Shown here: piece after piece, positions 31,431-42,772 of the stretch
Layout of the letters: each line of letters opens with the position of its first letter
How positions within the stretch are numbered: the first letter of the stretch is position 1
Origin: Siderastrea siderea
Lineage: Eukaryota; Cnidaria; Anthozoa; Scleractinia; Rhizangiidae
Assembly (NCBI GenBank): GCA_964030785.1
Contig: OZ034966.1
Span: 904,501 to 968,500, forward strand
Length of the DNA stretch: 64,000 bases
Direction: 5' to 3'
Made by a program: the position numbers and the translations under genes
The notes under the pieces: generated by a model
The model's database searches: none
Told to the model about the DNA's origin: nothing
What the model saw: the letters and a program-made list of their open reading frames with translations, nothing else

Positions 31431-31593
31431 AAAATCCTTATTAAAATATGTATATTCATTGTGTCCTGTTTTCTCCTTTGCTTTTTTTATGTTTGTCTAA
31501 TTTTCTTTTTTTTTTGTGCGCTGGGTGGTTTAATTTTTGGTCGAGCAGAAACGTACATGCTATTAAACAAATGTATACCAATTGTATCTCACA

Positions 31594-32019
31594 ATGGATG
31601 TCTACACAGATCAACACACGATCTCACAAGATTTCCCATCAAAAAATAAAATATTAATTGATGAACCAGATTTCTCTGACAAAGAAGAATGGCCAACAGA
31701 AGAATGTTTTGAAATTGTTGAAATTTTCAAATGGAGAGATATTTCTGATGGAATATATAGAATAAAAAACGTTACACACCGAAAAGGTAAATTTGGGGAT
31801 TCAGCTATTTTAACTTTAAATACAAAAGATAGTGATGATTTTCGTGTATGGGCCCCAAAACGTCTTGTTGAAGATCTTATATATTATCCTTATCGATTTG
31901 TTAAAAAAATGGGTGTAGAAATGTCTGATGAAGGAAATGAATATTTTGTTTATAGATTAAAAAATAAATTAATGATTATGATAATCTTCTTCAAACATAT
32001 CAGTGCAAAACTTAATTAG
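31594..32019 (+). CDS. Possible OB-fold single-stranded DNA-binding protein
   Basis: The 141-residue protein is read from ATG 31594 (MDVYTDQH), which follows AATTGTATCTCACA. The middle (DGIYRIKNVTHRKGKFGDSAILTL then FRVWAPKRL) resembles the beta-strand pattern GxYxI...TKxG...LPxR of small virus-encoded OB-fold proteins in invertebrate DNA viruses. The match is by pattern only. Such a protein would coat displaced single strands during protein-primed replication. There is no counterpart in the visible part of Polinton 2. Confidence 0.4.
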   Translation: MDVYTDQHTISQDFPSKNKILIDEPDFSDKEEWPTEECFEIVEIFKWRDISDGIYRIKNVTHRKGKFGDSAILTLNTKDSDDFRVWAPKRLVEDLIYYPYRFVKKMGVEMSDEGNEYFVYRLKNKLMIMIIFFKHISAKLN

Positions 32020-32088
32020 AGTTAAATCAATTATATCGGGGACAGAAATGGTTATTTCATGTAAGATTTCTTCTTGTTTATAACAAGG

Positions 32089-32328
32089 CTAACAACATCC
32101 TCCCTGACAACAGTGCATATAGGCTACACACACCAGAATATGTACAAGCTGCTGCCTTTCAGGACAGAAAGGTTGAATTAAAAGCTCATTGTGAACCAGG
32201 TTCCAACCCAAAGCCTCTCGCTCTTTCAGTTTTATGGTGAGGTAATGTTTGTAAATTATCTCACGTAACTCTGGTGGTAGGTTTTGTATTGCTCCCGTAA
32301 TCTGACAGTTGTTGAACCCGGCAGCCAT
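32089..32328 (-). CDS. Cys-rich protein with F-box-like LPPEL motif (paralogue A)
   Basis: The 79-residue protein starts at ATG 32328 (MAAGFNNCQ). NLPPELREIIYKHYL resembles the first helix of F-box-like motifs. The C-terminal half (VHNELLIQPFC, RQQLVHILVC, CCQGGCC) is shared with the neighbour at 32556, so the two are tandem paralogues. An F-box-like domain would link to host ubiquitin ligase; this is inference from one motif. Confidence 0.5.
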   Translation of the reverse strand: MAAGFNNCQITGAIQNLPPELREIIYKHYLTIKLKEREALGWNLVHNELLIQPFCPERQQLVHILVCVAYMHCCQGGCC

Positions 32329-32555
32329 CTTTGACTCACAAATATTTAATCTATTATAATTTTTGTGTGTGTGTTCGGTTATGTTTCGTTTTTTTTTTTT
32401 AAATTGGTGGTTGGTACTCTTCAAAAAAGCACACCGAAGTCAACCAATTCCTTAAAGTCGTTATATGCGCTGTGCCAGTCGTAAGTATCAGAGCAAATCT
32501 TTAATAAAGGTATATTCTCGATCGGAGGAGTGTACAACAGTTTATGTTTGATTCC

Positions 32556-32804
32556 TTACTCAAAACAGGGATAACAAAGCCCTTCCCAGCGGCAGTCTAT
32601 ATAATCTAAGCATATTATTATACGCACAAGTTGCTGCCTGTTATGACAGAAAGGTTGTTTTAATAACTCATTGTGTACCTCTTTCCATTTAGCTGTTTTT
32701 CGCACAGCAGGAGCGTCCTCTGCAAGTGATTGCTCTAAAGCTTGTAACGTTGCTGGATCTAGTTCTTTCAAAAGCTCTTCAATGTTTATGTTAAGCATAG
32801 ACAT
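32556..32804 (-). CDS. Cys-rich protein (paralogue B)
   Basis: The 82-residue protein starts at ATG 32804 with ATTATATAAG about 15 bases upstream. Its C-terminal half (VHNELLKQPFC, RQQLVRIIIC, GLCYPCF) matches paralogue A, but the N-terminal part (MSMLNINIEELLKEL) is different and lacks LPPEL. The duplicated core with swapped N-termini suggests diversification of a host-interaction protein. Confidence 0.5.
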   Translation of the reverse strand: MSMLNINIEELLKELDPATLQALEQSLAEDAPAVRKTAKWKEVHNELLKQPFCHNRQQLVRIIICLDYIDCRWEGLCYPCFE

Positions 32805-32889
32805 TACAACTTATATAATAAAGATGTGTAATTCTTTAATTAATTTTTTTATGCTGGGCGGTTTATTTCGGTTAAGTAGTATATCAAGG

Positions 32890-32923
32890 ATTTAACAAAT
32901 ACTACCTGATTGTCAGCGGGCTC
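32890..32923. repeat. Stray copy of a TIR segment
   Basis: AACAAATACTACCTGATTGTCAG occurs here in the same orientation as in the right TIR (33321-33346) but about 400 bp internal to it. It looks like a relic of an end rearrangement or an older end. Confidence 0.7.
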
Positions 32924-33028
32924 ATTTTTTTCACACTTTTTCAAATGTCTACTCTTTCATTAGCGCCAGTAAAGTTTTAGAATTTTTTTCCCATTTTTCA
33001 CCGCCAATACAAATGTTTTTTACGCCCT

Positions 33029-33235
33029 TTAGAAAATCATTTTTTCTTCTTCATCAGAAAAATAATTGTCCAAAAAGCTTGTTATTATTTTTTTTGGTTT
33101 CACACCTTTTTCAAATTCTTCTTCATAATAATCAGCGAAATCTTCAACATTTTTCTCTTTGACTGTTTCGTCAAAATCAAAACCAATGTTTGTGGAAGCA
33201 ATACCAACGAATTCTCGCGCCATGATATTCGCCAT
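33029..33235 (-). CDS. Terminal acidic 68-residue protein
   Basis: The frame starts with the ATGGC lying inside the right TIR (ATG at 33235), the mirror image of the polymerase start in the left TIR. The protein is acidic (FADYYEEEFEKG, DEEEK). No family is recognised. The shared start context means it has the same promoter as the polymerase gene. Confidence 0.5.
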   Translation of the reverse strand: MANIMAREFVGIASTNIGFDFDETVKEKNVEDFADYYEEEFEKGVKPKKIITSFLDNYFSDEEEKMIF

Positions 33236-33480
33236 CGGGGAAGGAGATACATAATATATTGCGTTTGTTCAATTGGTATTTTTTTTTCCGAGAAGGTATC
33301 AAACGAGTAGTAATAAAAGCGTCAAACAAATACTACCTGATTGTCAGTGGTTTATTTAAGAATTTTAAAACTACCACCAATAACATGCGACGCAGGAGCT
33401 TGTTATTGGTGGGAGCTTTAAAATTATTAAATAAACCTCTCACAATCAGGTGGTATTTGTTTGACGCTTTTATTACTACT
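33231..33480. repeat. Polinton 1 right TIR with nested palindrome
   Basis: 250 bp, inverse of 12903-13153 with a few substitutions (for example GGTGGTATTTG for the AGTAGTATTTG register). It contains the same hairpin-forming outer 177 bp and the same inner promoter segment. Confidence 0.93.
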
Positions 33481-35998
33481 AGCTGGGAGCTGTCCTAAAA
33501 CAAAACAGGCGCAAAACCATCAATTTCACTCAGTCTTTTGCACATTTACTACACGTACGCGACTTGGTAACCACACAACCTCCAGGTTTTATTACCAGGT
33601 TACTAAGATGGGCAAGATAGCACAAAAAGCTCTAAACGTATCCTAAAAGTTACAAGGTTTGTTAAAATTTAAACGTTTCGACAGCTAAGCTTCGAATTTC
33701 GGACCTGCTTTGCCTAACACTCGTAAACGTTTACCTAACGTTTCACTCGTTCGGTAAGATAAATAGAAGACTTCATTTTGTTCTTTAGATTTGATTTACG
33801 ATAATGGGCTTAAAGCTTGCAGCAAATACCCAGCAGTCGCTTAGCTATTAAAGCTATTAAGATCCTTCACAGTCTTAAGCTCTACTGTCAGAGTCAGGGT
33901 GATATAGGTGAAGAAAGAGTAAACCGTCTAACTCTGATTGATTCAGTAAGGAATCTGGGCGACTGAAATGTGCCGTGGGCTTGTAGATTTTTGAAGATCA
34001 CTTGCCCGGTGGCTAGTGACTCAACTCAACATATATCGAACCCTGCTAATGTCGTCGAATTTTGTCTGAGAGAAACAAAACTGCCACTATAATATGTGAA
34101 TGTAGCCGACATAACACAATGAAATGAAGACTTTCGTCCGTAGGTGCCGTGGCTTTTACTTTTAATAGAAACCTAACCAAGCCCTATGGCTGCTCTCCAT
34201 CGGATCCGTTTTTTAATTCTCTCACCCATTCGTTACTACGAGTAGCGCCAACATATAGAAACATTTGAAGGTACACCCTCAAATGTAATAAAGAACGCAA
34301 TCAGTAAGAATAAACAAAGGAGAGAAAGAACAACAGGGAGGAACTTCAAATGGTTTAAAAAATCCGGAAGAAACGAGGTTGAAATTCAGCTTTAAAATGA
34401 GACAAAACACGATACGATACTTTCCCAGCACCAATTTAAAATTTTGAGAACGCAGTCAAATAATACTGTTGAGAAACCGAATCCGCAACTCGCAACTCGC
34501 AACTCGCAACTCGCAACTCCACAACTCGCAGATTACCCAGTCCCATTTTATGTCAATAGTATATGGTAGGCATGGAATTAACCTTTTTGCGGGGAATATC
34601 ATTAATTTTCGGGGGAATACATTAACGTCAGTGTCGTCAAAGGCTATTGTCGGTATATATCTTATGATTAAAATGTCACATTAGGGTGTACCAAGGCGAG
34701 GAATACATTATCTTCGATAACACCTTAGGCTTCTCTTTTTCATGATTCAAAGTCACTGAGCCGCGACATAATTACGCAAGCTTCCGTTCTTCCTGCTTTC
34801 ATTACCTGCTGCAGACAAGCGTTGTTCTCAACAGCTAAATTATGAATGTTTATGTATCCCCCCCAAAAAAAAATTGTTTCCCCTCTTGCATAATTTTATT
34901 TTCCCTCTTCCTCCTGCACAATTTTATTTCATCTTCTCCTACTCCTCCACCACCACCGCCAACACCACGACCACCACCTGCACCACAATTCTATTTTCAC
35001 CACCTCCTCCACCGCCACCGCCATAATGGTATTGTCTTCACAACCTCATCCCCCTCCAACAATGGAATTGTGGTGGTGGTGGTGGCGGCGATGGAGGAGG
35101 AGAGAGGTCAGGAGAGGGAGGAGATAAAACAAAATTGTGGAGGAGGAGGCATTACACAGCACAATTTAGCTGCTGAGAATCAATAAACCGAATTTTTTTA
35201 TTTGTTTAAGAATAATACTTGTCTGCAGTGGGTAATGAGTGTGGGAAGACGAGAAGAGTGTGTAATTACGTCACGGTTCACTGACTTTGAATCATAAATA
35301 CGAATGGCCCATGACGTCATCAACCTTAATGTATTCCTCTTCAAATTAATGAGATTCCTCCGCAAAAATAGCTAAGTTCCTTCCCTCCTATACTACTAAC
35401 GTCTCGTGGTCAGCCAACACACAGACAATATGCTGTCGTTATCGTTGCTGAGGGTCACCTTCAGTAACGAAAGAACTGACTGAGGATTCAGTGACTTCGA
35501 ATCATGAATATGAAGAGCCTTTGGTGTCATCGAAGACAATGTATTCCTCATCTTGGTATACGCTAATTAGAATCCACTGCATTTTATTCAAGTGATACCA
35601 ACAGCAGCCCATGACATTATCGACGTTAATGTAATTCTCTGCAAATTAACGAGATCCCCCCGCAGAAAGAGGTAATTCCCTCCCTCCTATACTAGTAATG
35701 TCTTTTGATCAGCCAACAGACAGACAATAATCTGTCGTTATTATTATCGAGGGGCCACCTTCAACTGATTGAGAATTAAATATCCAAACAGATTTCCCAG
35801 GGAAACCCGGATTGCAACTGATTGCATTTCAATTGTTTTAAACCAATGGAAATCAAGGCTAATCACCTTTGGGAGCACGTGACAGGCAAGAGTTTGCTCC
35901 TACTTTGCATAAATACAATACAACTAGGTGATGGAGCCCCCTACCCCCCCCCCCCCCCCACCCGCATCCATTACTTTAAGTATATTGTTTTTTCACAG
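33481..35998. other. Host intron sequence right of Polinton 1
   Basis: No gene. Contents are patches of the older inverted-repeat element (33990-34260), the inverted GAGTTGC minisatellite (34484-34530), a CCACC/CCGCC-rich stretch (34950-35060), and two imperfect direct copies of a segment of about 160 bp (35307-35462 and 35606-35764, shared strings TTCCCTCCTATACTA and GTCAGCCAACA-like). A C run lies at about 35945-35959. Confidence 0.6.
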
Positions 35999-36594
35999 GT
36001 ACTTAATCAAAGCAGGGGATAACAACCTGTCCACAAACGAAATATCGGAACAGGAGATTGTACCAGAAAAAATTTTCATCCATCATGAGTACAATTACGC
36101 TTCCTCTGTTGACTTTGACATAGCTCTTGTCACACTCAGCCACAACGTAGATCTTAACAGGTTTGTACAAACAGTGTGTCTCCCGGAAAAGGATGAAGGA
36201 GATTTGGCGGTTCCTACGACCGACGGTATCGTTGCAGGGTGGGGAGTAACGCGAGCTTTACGACATGGAGAGTTACCCAAACGTGATGATATATCCAAAG
36301 TCCTTCGTCACTCTGTTTTCACCATTCAAAAAGACCAGGTTTGTTTGAACAAAACGGTACTTCATTACAACTCAACGATGAAATTTTGTGCGGGGGATGG
36401 TAAAGGAGGAAGTGACACATGTCAAGGAGACAGTGGAGGAGCTTTTGTTCGTGAGGTAAGAAGAGGAAGCAAATTGCAATGGGTTGCAACTGGTATTGTC
36501 AGCTGGGGAGAGGGATGCGCCCAGAAGGATAAGTATGGATACTACACCAGAGTGTATCCATTTATCGATTGGATAAAGAAAACTATGGAAGAAC
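35999..36594 (+). CDS. Host serine protease, exon with catalytic Asp and Ser
   Basis: The exon begins after TTTTTTCACAG and joins in phase to 11201. It encodes the rest of the S1 domain: the catalytic Asp in DFDIALVTL, the GWGVT block, and the catalytic Ser in DTCQGDSGGAF. The Asp six residues before that Ser marks trypsin-like P1 specificity for Lys/Arg. It continues with GIVSWGEGC and ends YTRVYPFIDWIKK. All three catalytic residues are present, so the enzyme should be active. The donor GTAAGT starts at 36595, leaving one base that fits the next exon at 41685. Confidence 0.92.
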
Positions 36595-37133
36595 GTAAGT
36601 AGCCTTTTTTCTATAAGTGAACCACACTGTAGATACAGTGTTTATCTCAGTATTCGAGAACTTCAGTTTGCAACAACTCTATCCCCCCTAGCATGAGAGA
36701 AAGAGTTTTGAAATTTTGCCGTGAGACAATAAATTAAAAAATGTTGACGGTTTTTGTTTACTATCATTGGCACAAATATATTTTTTTAAAGCTTGTAAAG
36801 CCTGTATCCTTACAGCGGGCCCAGTGTTCGATTCGGAAATAGAAATGAGTTTGCAGCTTTAGGGTCACACATTATGATAACTAGCCCGCAAGGTTAGGAA
36901 ACATGTAATATAATCACACGAATACAAGAAACTACTCGTGGATTCAGCAAGGCTGACTCATCGCAAATAAATGGTCCGCACGCATGCAGACATGGAAACA
37001 GCTTTCACTTTTTCAAACGAATACGTGCGTCTTTCCTTTCCTTTCTGACAAACACACGGGAAATGATTGTACTTAAATTTTCTGTTAGGAATTTTAATAC
37101 CAGTTGTAAGAGCAGTTGATATGATAAAATTAA
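36595..37133. other. Host intron, nothing recognised
   Basis: Plain A/T-rich intron sequence with no repeat or gene that I can identify. Confidence 0.5.
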
Positions 37134-37137
37134 TTAA

Positions 37138-38100
37138 GGACGGTGCCTGCTAATTCACAAAAATTTTACAAATGTTATGACCATGGGGAAAAGTAGATCT
37201 TAGCAAGGGTTATTGGAATCCAAAACGAAAAATGTGGGTAGCCACGAGAGAATTAAACAACCATAATTCTAAGAAAGCGTTAACCCTATTCAGACCGGGC
37301 TTTTTTTGGTCTTCTGGGACCGGGAAGGGGGGGGGGGCTGATTCGGCCCCCACCTCATAACTCCGAGAATGTTAGAGCTATAAAAACGAAACTTGGAGGG
37401 CAGATAATACGTCCAAAAATGTTTCCTTTGAGGTCCACAACATAGGCTGATGACGTCATATGACGTAACAATTACGTCAGGTTTTAAAATGGCAGCCATC
37501 GTAGATCCACCATCTTGGATTTCTTGATTTTTCCAGAACGTTTGAAATTTGCCAAAATTGACCAAAATGTAACCGAAATCAAGAAGAGAACACGAAAATG
37601 ATGTAAAAATGTAAAACTTACTTCAGAAAAGTAATAGCTTTTCAATGAAAAGGTGAAATTTTAAACTTGGAAAAAACAACCTGTCAAAACGTGGTTACCA
37701 TGGTAACGTCAAACTATATGGACAAGCACTCTATGCCAAATTGTTCCCAGATAAATTTTAGGAAAAGTCACCAAGTTTGGTGGGTTTAGCTTGCTTATGA
37801 AAAAAGTTATAAACGTCCAAAGTGAGTGCGGGCACAATCGCCCCCGCCTGTCTAAATAGGGTTAAAATACAAAGAATGCATATCAATTTCTTTCCACATT
37901 TAAGCTTAATTATCTCTGAAAAATGAGTGCTTGCCCCCAATTTCCTTTTTGTATTATGATACCCCTTGCTAGGAGCTGCTTTTTCCACATAGTCATAAGC
38001 CGCGCAAAAATATTGTTGTATTGGGGGGCAAAATCCTTAAGAAACCCGAAGATCCCGAGATGCGAAGAACGTATGCGCAGTAACAAAGGAGGCACCGTCC
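37138..38100. mobile_element. MITE with TTAA duplication, host of a second nested MITE
   Basis: GGACGGTGCC (37138) and GGCACCGTCC (38091-38100) are inverted ends flanked by TTAA (37134-37137 and 38101-38104), a piggyBac-type target duplication. A second MITE (37284-37861) is inserted inside. No coding capacity. Confidence 0.7.
37284..37861 (+). mobile_element. PiggyBac-like MITE, copy 1
   Basis: The element opens CCCTATTCAGACCGGGC and closes GCCTGTCTAAATAGGG, flanked by TTAA on both sides (37280-37283 and 37862-37865). It contains a TGACGTCATATGACGT palindrome. A related copy lies inverted at 38302-38875. Confidence 0.8.
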
Positions 38101-38189
38101 TTAACTTCATATGCATAGGCGCGCTAGCTGTCTGCTCATTGAGTGTTGGTCTAGATGACCTATTCTCCAACTTTGTCGAGATTTCTGTA

Positions 38190-39028
38190 AATGTATGCTC
38201 GTGTTTAACTGTGTTGATGGAATAGCACCTGATTATTTGGGAAATGATTTTAAGTATACCCCTTTCCCTCTAACTACAAGATCAGGACGAGGGACCTTTA
38301 ACCCTATTCAGACCGTGGAGGGGGGGGGGGCAGATTCTGCCCGCACGGACTTTGGACGTTTTAAACCTTTTTAACAAGCAAGCTAAAGTCACCAAACTTG
38401 GTGATTTTTCCTAAAATTTATCTGGGAACAATCTGGTGTAGCAAGTCCTTCTCTGTTAAGTTTGAAGTTACCATGGCAACCACTTTTTGACAAGCCGTTT
38501 TTCAGAATTTTGAATTTCCCTCTTTCTAATTAAAAAACCTTTACTTTTTTGAAAAAATGTACATTTTTAGAACGTTTTCCTGTTAATTTTTTGATTTTGA
38601 CCATTTCTTGATCAATTTTAGCGGTTTTTGAAGGTTATGGAAAATTCAAGAAATTCAAGATGGCGGATACAAGATGGCTGCCGCTTGAGAGCAAAACGTT
38701 ATTGTGACGTCATATGACGTCATCAGCTGATGTTGCGGACCTCGATGGAAACATTTTTGGACGTACTCTCTGTCCCTCAAGTCTCGTTGTCATAGATTTA
38801 ATATTCTCGGAGTTAAGAGGTGGGGGAAATCCTCCCCGGTCTCACAAGACCAAAAAAAGCCCGGTCTGAGTAGGATTAAAGACTCCCGCAATTGAGAACT
38901 AGAAGTTCCATTGGTCATTTCGATGTCATGAGGCGAAAACTTTGAAAACACTTCCTAGAGAAATAAGATCCCTAATTAGTCCCTCTGAATTCAAAAATAT
39001 TCTCGTGCACTTTTTCAGTAACCCATGA
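38190..39028 (+). pseudogene. Non-LTR retrotransposon RT C-terminal remnant
   Basis: Left of MITE copy 2 the sequence encodes NCVDGIAPDYLG and TPFPLTTRSGRG; right of it, LPREIRSLISPSEFKN ending in a stop. These match the C-terminal module of LINE-type ORF2 proteins (xxNGLAPxYL ... SLPxxIR). One internal stop is visible. Only the 3' tip of the LINE is preserved. Confidence 0.65.
38302..38875 (-). mobile_element. PiggyBac-like MITE, copy 2 (inverted)
   Basis: Same family as copy 1, in opposite orientation, flanked by TTAA (38298-38301 and 38876-38879). It interrupts a remnant of a reverse transcriptase gene: coding similarity is visible on both sides of the insertion. Confidence 0.8.
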
Positions 39029-40731
39029 TTGTTCACCATTTTAAATTAATAAATTCTATAAGTCGTTATGTGTATTTTATATATTTACTAGAAATACGTG
39101 ACTCGCAGAACCTCGCGAAGCTCGGGCACGGGTGCACCACAAAATTGATTGATGGGGGTCGGGAGAGGATAGAATTTCGGTTTAACTGGAGGTGTGGATG
39201 GGGGGCCACAATGGTCCCCAATTGGGAGTTAAGATCAACATTCTGGTTCCCAGTCGTTTCCATGTAACTTGCATCCAATCCTCTGTCATGTATAAGAAAA
39301 TACGTTCAGCCCCCACCCCACCCCCCCCCCACTTCTCTTCATTCTGACATAAGGTAAATTGCTCTCTAGAGAGGATGTATATAGTATTGCTGTGGACCTG
39401 TTGTCAGGGCCAATGTGTGGTGTTTCTGTTTATTTTGGTTGGGTGAGAGTATAGGTTTATCAGAAATGCAGTTCAAATTCCAACTTGGAACTTGTTATCT
39501 CCAACATTTACCCAGCCATTTCCTTTAGATTCTGTTGTACAGCTTTTGTTCTATTTACTGGGTATTGACAAGTGTCAATAGCTAACACAATTCATTATTT
39601 CCCTTGAATGGTTGAGATACTGCAGCAGGAGTCTACTACTGCTGAAGAGTGATGCGGTGTATTAAAAAAAATTATCAATTTTTACCCAAAAATTGAAATA
39701 AGAATAATACAGAATATTGGCAAGTAAAGCACAGAGTTTCATATTGATGAGGTAGCATGTTTATTCATTCCCCCCAACACACTAGAAAAATTGGATTAGA
39801 TAATTGTCACAATAAAATAATAAGTGAACCCTTGAATCCCCAGTTACCAGCATCTCCCTACAATGGCAATGCTTTAATTAGGTCATCAGAATTAAGGAAT
39901 TGATTACCAAACATGAATAGTGTTAATTTCAGTAGAAAGAAGTTCTCTGCACTAGTACTACAAGAAATGTATAAAGACCAGTAAGGAGAATTTGCAGGTT
40001 TACATTGGGACTTAGGGAGGTCAGTTGGTATGGAAAGCAAGAGTAGCTAATTAAGGGAAAGGGTGAATGTAGATTGTAGCATGTGAAACCTTCAGAAGTA
40101 AGTAAACTTTCACATAGACAAATCATGCTGAAGGTGATCAGGATCTCAATTCCCCTGATTTTGGTGCTTGCTTGTGCACTGCGAGGAGACCTGTGATGCT
40201 GGTCACTGTATGTAGCATGAAATTATTGTCAATAATTAATGTTAAGCAGTAATTTTTGTTTCACATCAAATACATGCATGGATGTACCTATACCCGCTAC
40301 ACATTTTAAAGTGGTAATTGCTAGTGTAGGCAGAGCAGTACTTGTAAGTGCATTTCCAAACCAAATTGTGAACAGAAATTGTCCTTTCTGATCCATCTGA
40401 ATATTATTTTTAAACTATTAATAGGGTCAATATCCATAACGGAAAACATAAACTTTTATAAATTCTTACTGATTCAATATGAATTATTTCTTTCAAATAT
40501 TTTTCGGGAACGTCCTAAACTTAGAATTTAAATCTTTTTACTGCTCATACACAAATATGCAAATTGTTGTGGGAACTGAAACCTATTTTGTGAAATAATT
40601 TCATTTCTCTTGTGTAATCTGTAATTTTGATCATACTTGGAAAAGTAATTACATGTTGATAATAATTACTAGTACATCAAGAGTAAAGATAATGGTAGAG
40701 AGAGGAAATAATTTTGAGCCAACCTGTTCAG
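39029..40731. other. Host intron, nothing recognised
   Basis: I see no gene. There is a C-rich run at about 39311-39331. Confidence 0.5.
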
Positions 40732-41249
40732 TCACCGTCCGTTGGAAAGGTAAATTTCTAGCAAAAGTATTTTGATGATCGTGCATTTTTTGTCGCCTCT
40801 CGTTGCTTCTATAACAAAATCCTTTTGTCGAAGCACTTCTAGTCGGTGTTGCCGGTCCTGATCGGTTTCAGCATACATTTTCTCGAAGAGTTTGTAGCCG
40901 CTGAGTTCATTGTCATTATTCAATTGGTGTGGCTGAGTTATAATTTCGAAGACCTTGTATCGATTCTGGAGTTGTTGGGGAATCTCGTTTTGTGGCAGTG
41001 CTGTGCTATCAAGCTAAATTTAAGCTACGTTGTGTATGTTCCAAGATTTCTCACCTGTAATATTCCAGTCTCCTGTTTGTGTCCTGCTGACGGCTTTAGT
41101 CTTGCTAGGCTATTACCGGTAAACGATGTTCTCCTACCGGTGCTTTCTTGTCGTCGACTCTTTCGCCTTCGTTGCTCGCGCTGAATTTCAAGTCGGCGTT
41201 CACGCTCAGTTTCAGTTGTAAATCTACCCCGGAATGGATTTTGAGCCAC
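40732..41249 (-). CDS. Possible small spliced gene on the minus strand
   Basis: A frame starting MAQNPFRGRFTTETERERR (ATG 41249) is highly basic and meets a GTGAGA donor-like site near 41055. A second open segment further along the minus strand (about 41010-40732) contains YKLFEKMYAETDQDRQHRLEVLRQKDF. The phases do not join simply with the acceptors I can see, so either another exon exists or this is not a gene. It lies within a host intron on the opposite strand. A hairpin GGAGGGCCTTCGGCCCTCC sits at about 41520-41538 upstream. Confidence 0.3.
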
Positions 41250-41684
41250 TTGTTAAACCAGGGGTTGCTGTCTAATTACTTGTTCACAGACGATGAATAA
41301 AAATATCAGCACGTAAATGTACGTAGCGAAGCAGGCAAGAAATGAAGAAACACGCCGAAGAAACATTAGAGTGCGCAACTGTCAGCGGTCGCGATTAGGT
41401 TTTGTTGCTAGGCAACTGTGCGGACACCATCGAAATATATATCGGCAGATCGAGATTTGACCGCCGTTAGCAATCCTCGCGCGATCCCCACGCGACAAAT
41501 TTATAAACCTCGCTACGCTCGGAGGGCCTTCGGCCCTCCTCGCTTCGCGAGGAATAAGTCTGTGTGAGCTTATTGCTATTATTATGAGTATGGTTGCTTG
41601 GATACAGAATTCCATTTAAGCCAGTTCTGCTGAACTGAAAATTCCTGTTTCCTGGCTGGTCACTTTTTCTTTTCCTTTGTGCAG

Positions 41685-41870
41685 CATCCTCGTGTGGTCC
41701 ACCTCAAATTCCAGCAAACTCTGAGTTCTGGAGATCCCAAAAGGGCAAAACGACATACATGTACTCGGACATAGTGCTGTTCAGGTGTAGACTTGGATAT
41801 TTTTCAAAAGGAATCGGGCTACGAATTTGTGGCTTCAACGGTTGGTCTGGTCCTTCTTTTATTTGCTCTC
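41685..41870 (+). CDS. Host gene, sushi/CCP module 1
   Basis: This phase 1-1 exon of 62 codons is bounded by TTTGTGCAG and GTAAGT. It encodes SCGPPQIPANSEFW ... LFRCRLGYFS ... LRICGFNGWSGPSFIC, the four-Cys, Trp-containing sushi pattern. Such modules mediate protein binding in complement-like and adhesion proteins. Confidence 0.88.
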
Positions 41871-42145
41871 GTAAGTTTCCAATCTCTTTATGTCGTGTAA
41901 TTGTACTTGAAGGAATTAAATACTGTACTAGTGAAATAAATGCAAAGAGTACTTAACGGCGTTTGCTCTTGTGTAAATCTAAAGGTAACTGTGCAACTCC
42001 GTTTTCCAATTAAAAAAACCACCCTTGGTTGAAAAGTTACGTTTAGCATTGCAGTAGTCTACCACTTACCATCTAACATCTACCACAGAAGCATATCAAA
42101 AAGTAGATGAAACACAACTGTTTTTGTTTATCCTCATCTTTTCAG

Positions 42146-42319
42146 CAAAAAGCTGCGGTAACCCGGGAAGCCCTCGAAATGGCAAAATTTTATCTTACAT
42201 CTTCACTTTCAAGAGTAAAGTGTATTTCCAATGTAACTATGGTTACCAACTGGTTGGAGACAAATTTCGCCAATGCCAATCAAATCAGAAATGGAGTGGA
42301 CGACTGCCGACGTGTGAAC
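42146..42319 (+). CDS. Host gene, sushi/CCP module 2
   Basis: This phase 1-1 exon of 58 codons is bounded by CATCTTTTCAG and GTAAGC. It encodes SCGNPGSPRNGK ... VYFQCNYGYQLVG ... RQCQSNQKWSGRLPTC, a full sushi module. The next exon lies beyond the CR1-like insertion. Confidence 0.9.
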
Positions 42320-42772
42320 GTAAGCACGTTGAAATTGAAATAGCAGCATTTTTTAAAACTAGATTTCAGGTTCCCAGACTATATAAATGAAAATGCTAAA
42401 ACTTTCCCCGTTATCATAATTTAAGGACGTTTGCGTCAAAAATCTTCCCAAGTGTAGCTTTTTTTAAAGTCTTTTAGGTATTGACCAAGCTATGCCAGAA
42501 AGGCAAACAAAAATTGAAAGGTCACTTAGCTCGTTTCAGAGATATAGCGTATTATAGGCATCTGATATCATTCCTTCCCCAAGAATTAGCCTCACAGAAG
42601 GATCCTTGGAAGTCATGCAAGCTCGCATGTGCAATTAGGGTGCGCAAAAACAATAAGCGTCCTCGAGGACTTATTGTAAAGGCAACTTAAGATGCAAAGA
42701 AAATGGTAAAAATAAAGGTTTTTGATCGTCATTTCCAGAGCTCAGCATGGAAATCGGTCGGATGTTGATGTC

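Larger units (their letters stand above)
12903..33480. mobile_element. Polinton 1 (Maverick/polintovirus), complete with decayed genes
   Basis: The element is bounded by TIRs of about 250 bp starting AGTAGTAATA and flanked by TAGCTG (12897-12902 and 33480-33485; the last T is shared with the TIR, so the duplication can be read as 5-7 bp), agreeing with the 6-bp duplication made by Polinton integrases. Inside are polymerase B, integrase, packaging ATPase, adenain-like protease and two capsid proteins, the defining Polinton set. A Ty3/Gypsy element of 4.9 kb is nested at 25990-30869, so the original length was about 15.7 kb. Several genes are frameshifted or truncated, so this copy is unlikely to be autonomous. 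Confidence 0.95.

Noticed and set aside
34842..35186. 114-codon frame with Pro-rich and Val runs
   Set aside because: Low-complexity CCACC/GTGGTGG sequence in an intron.
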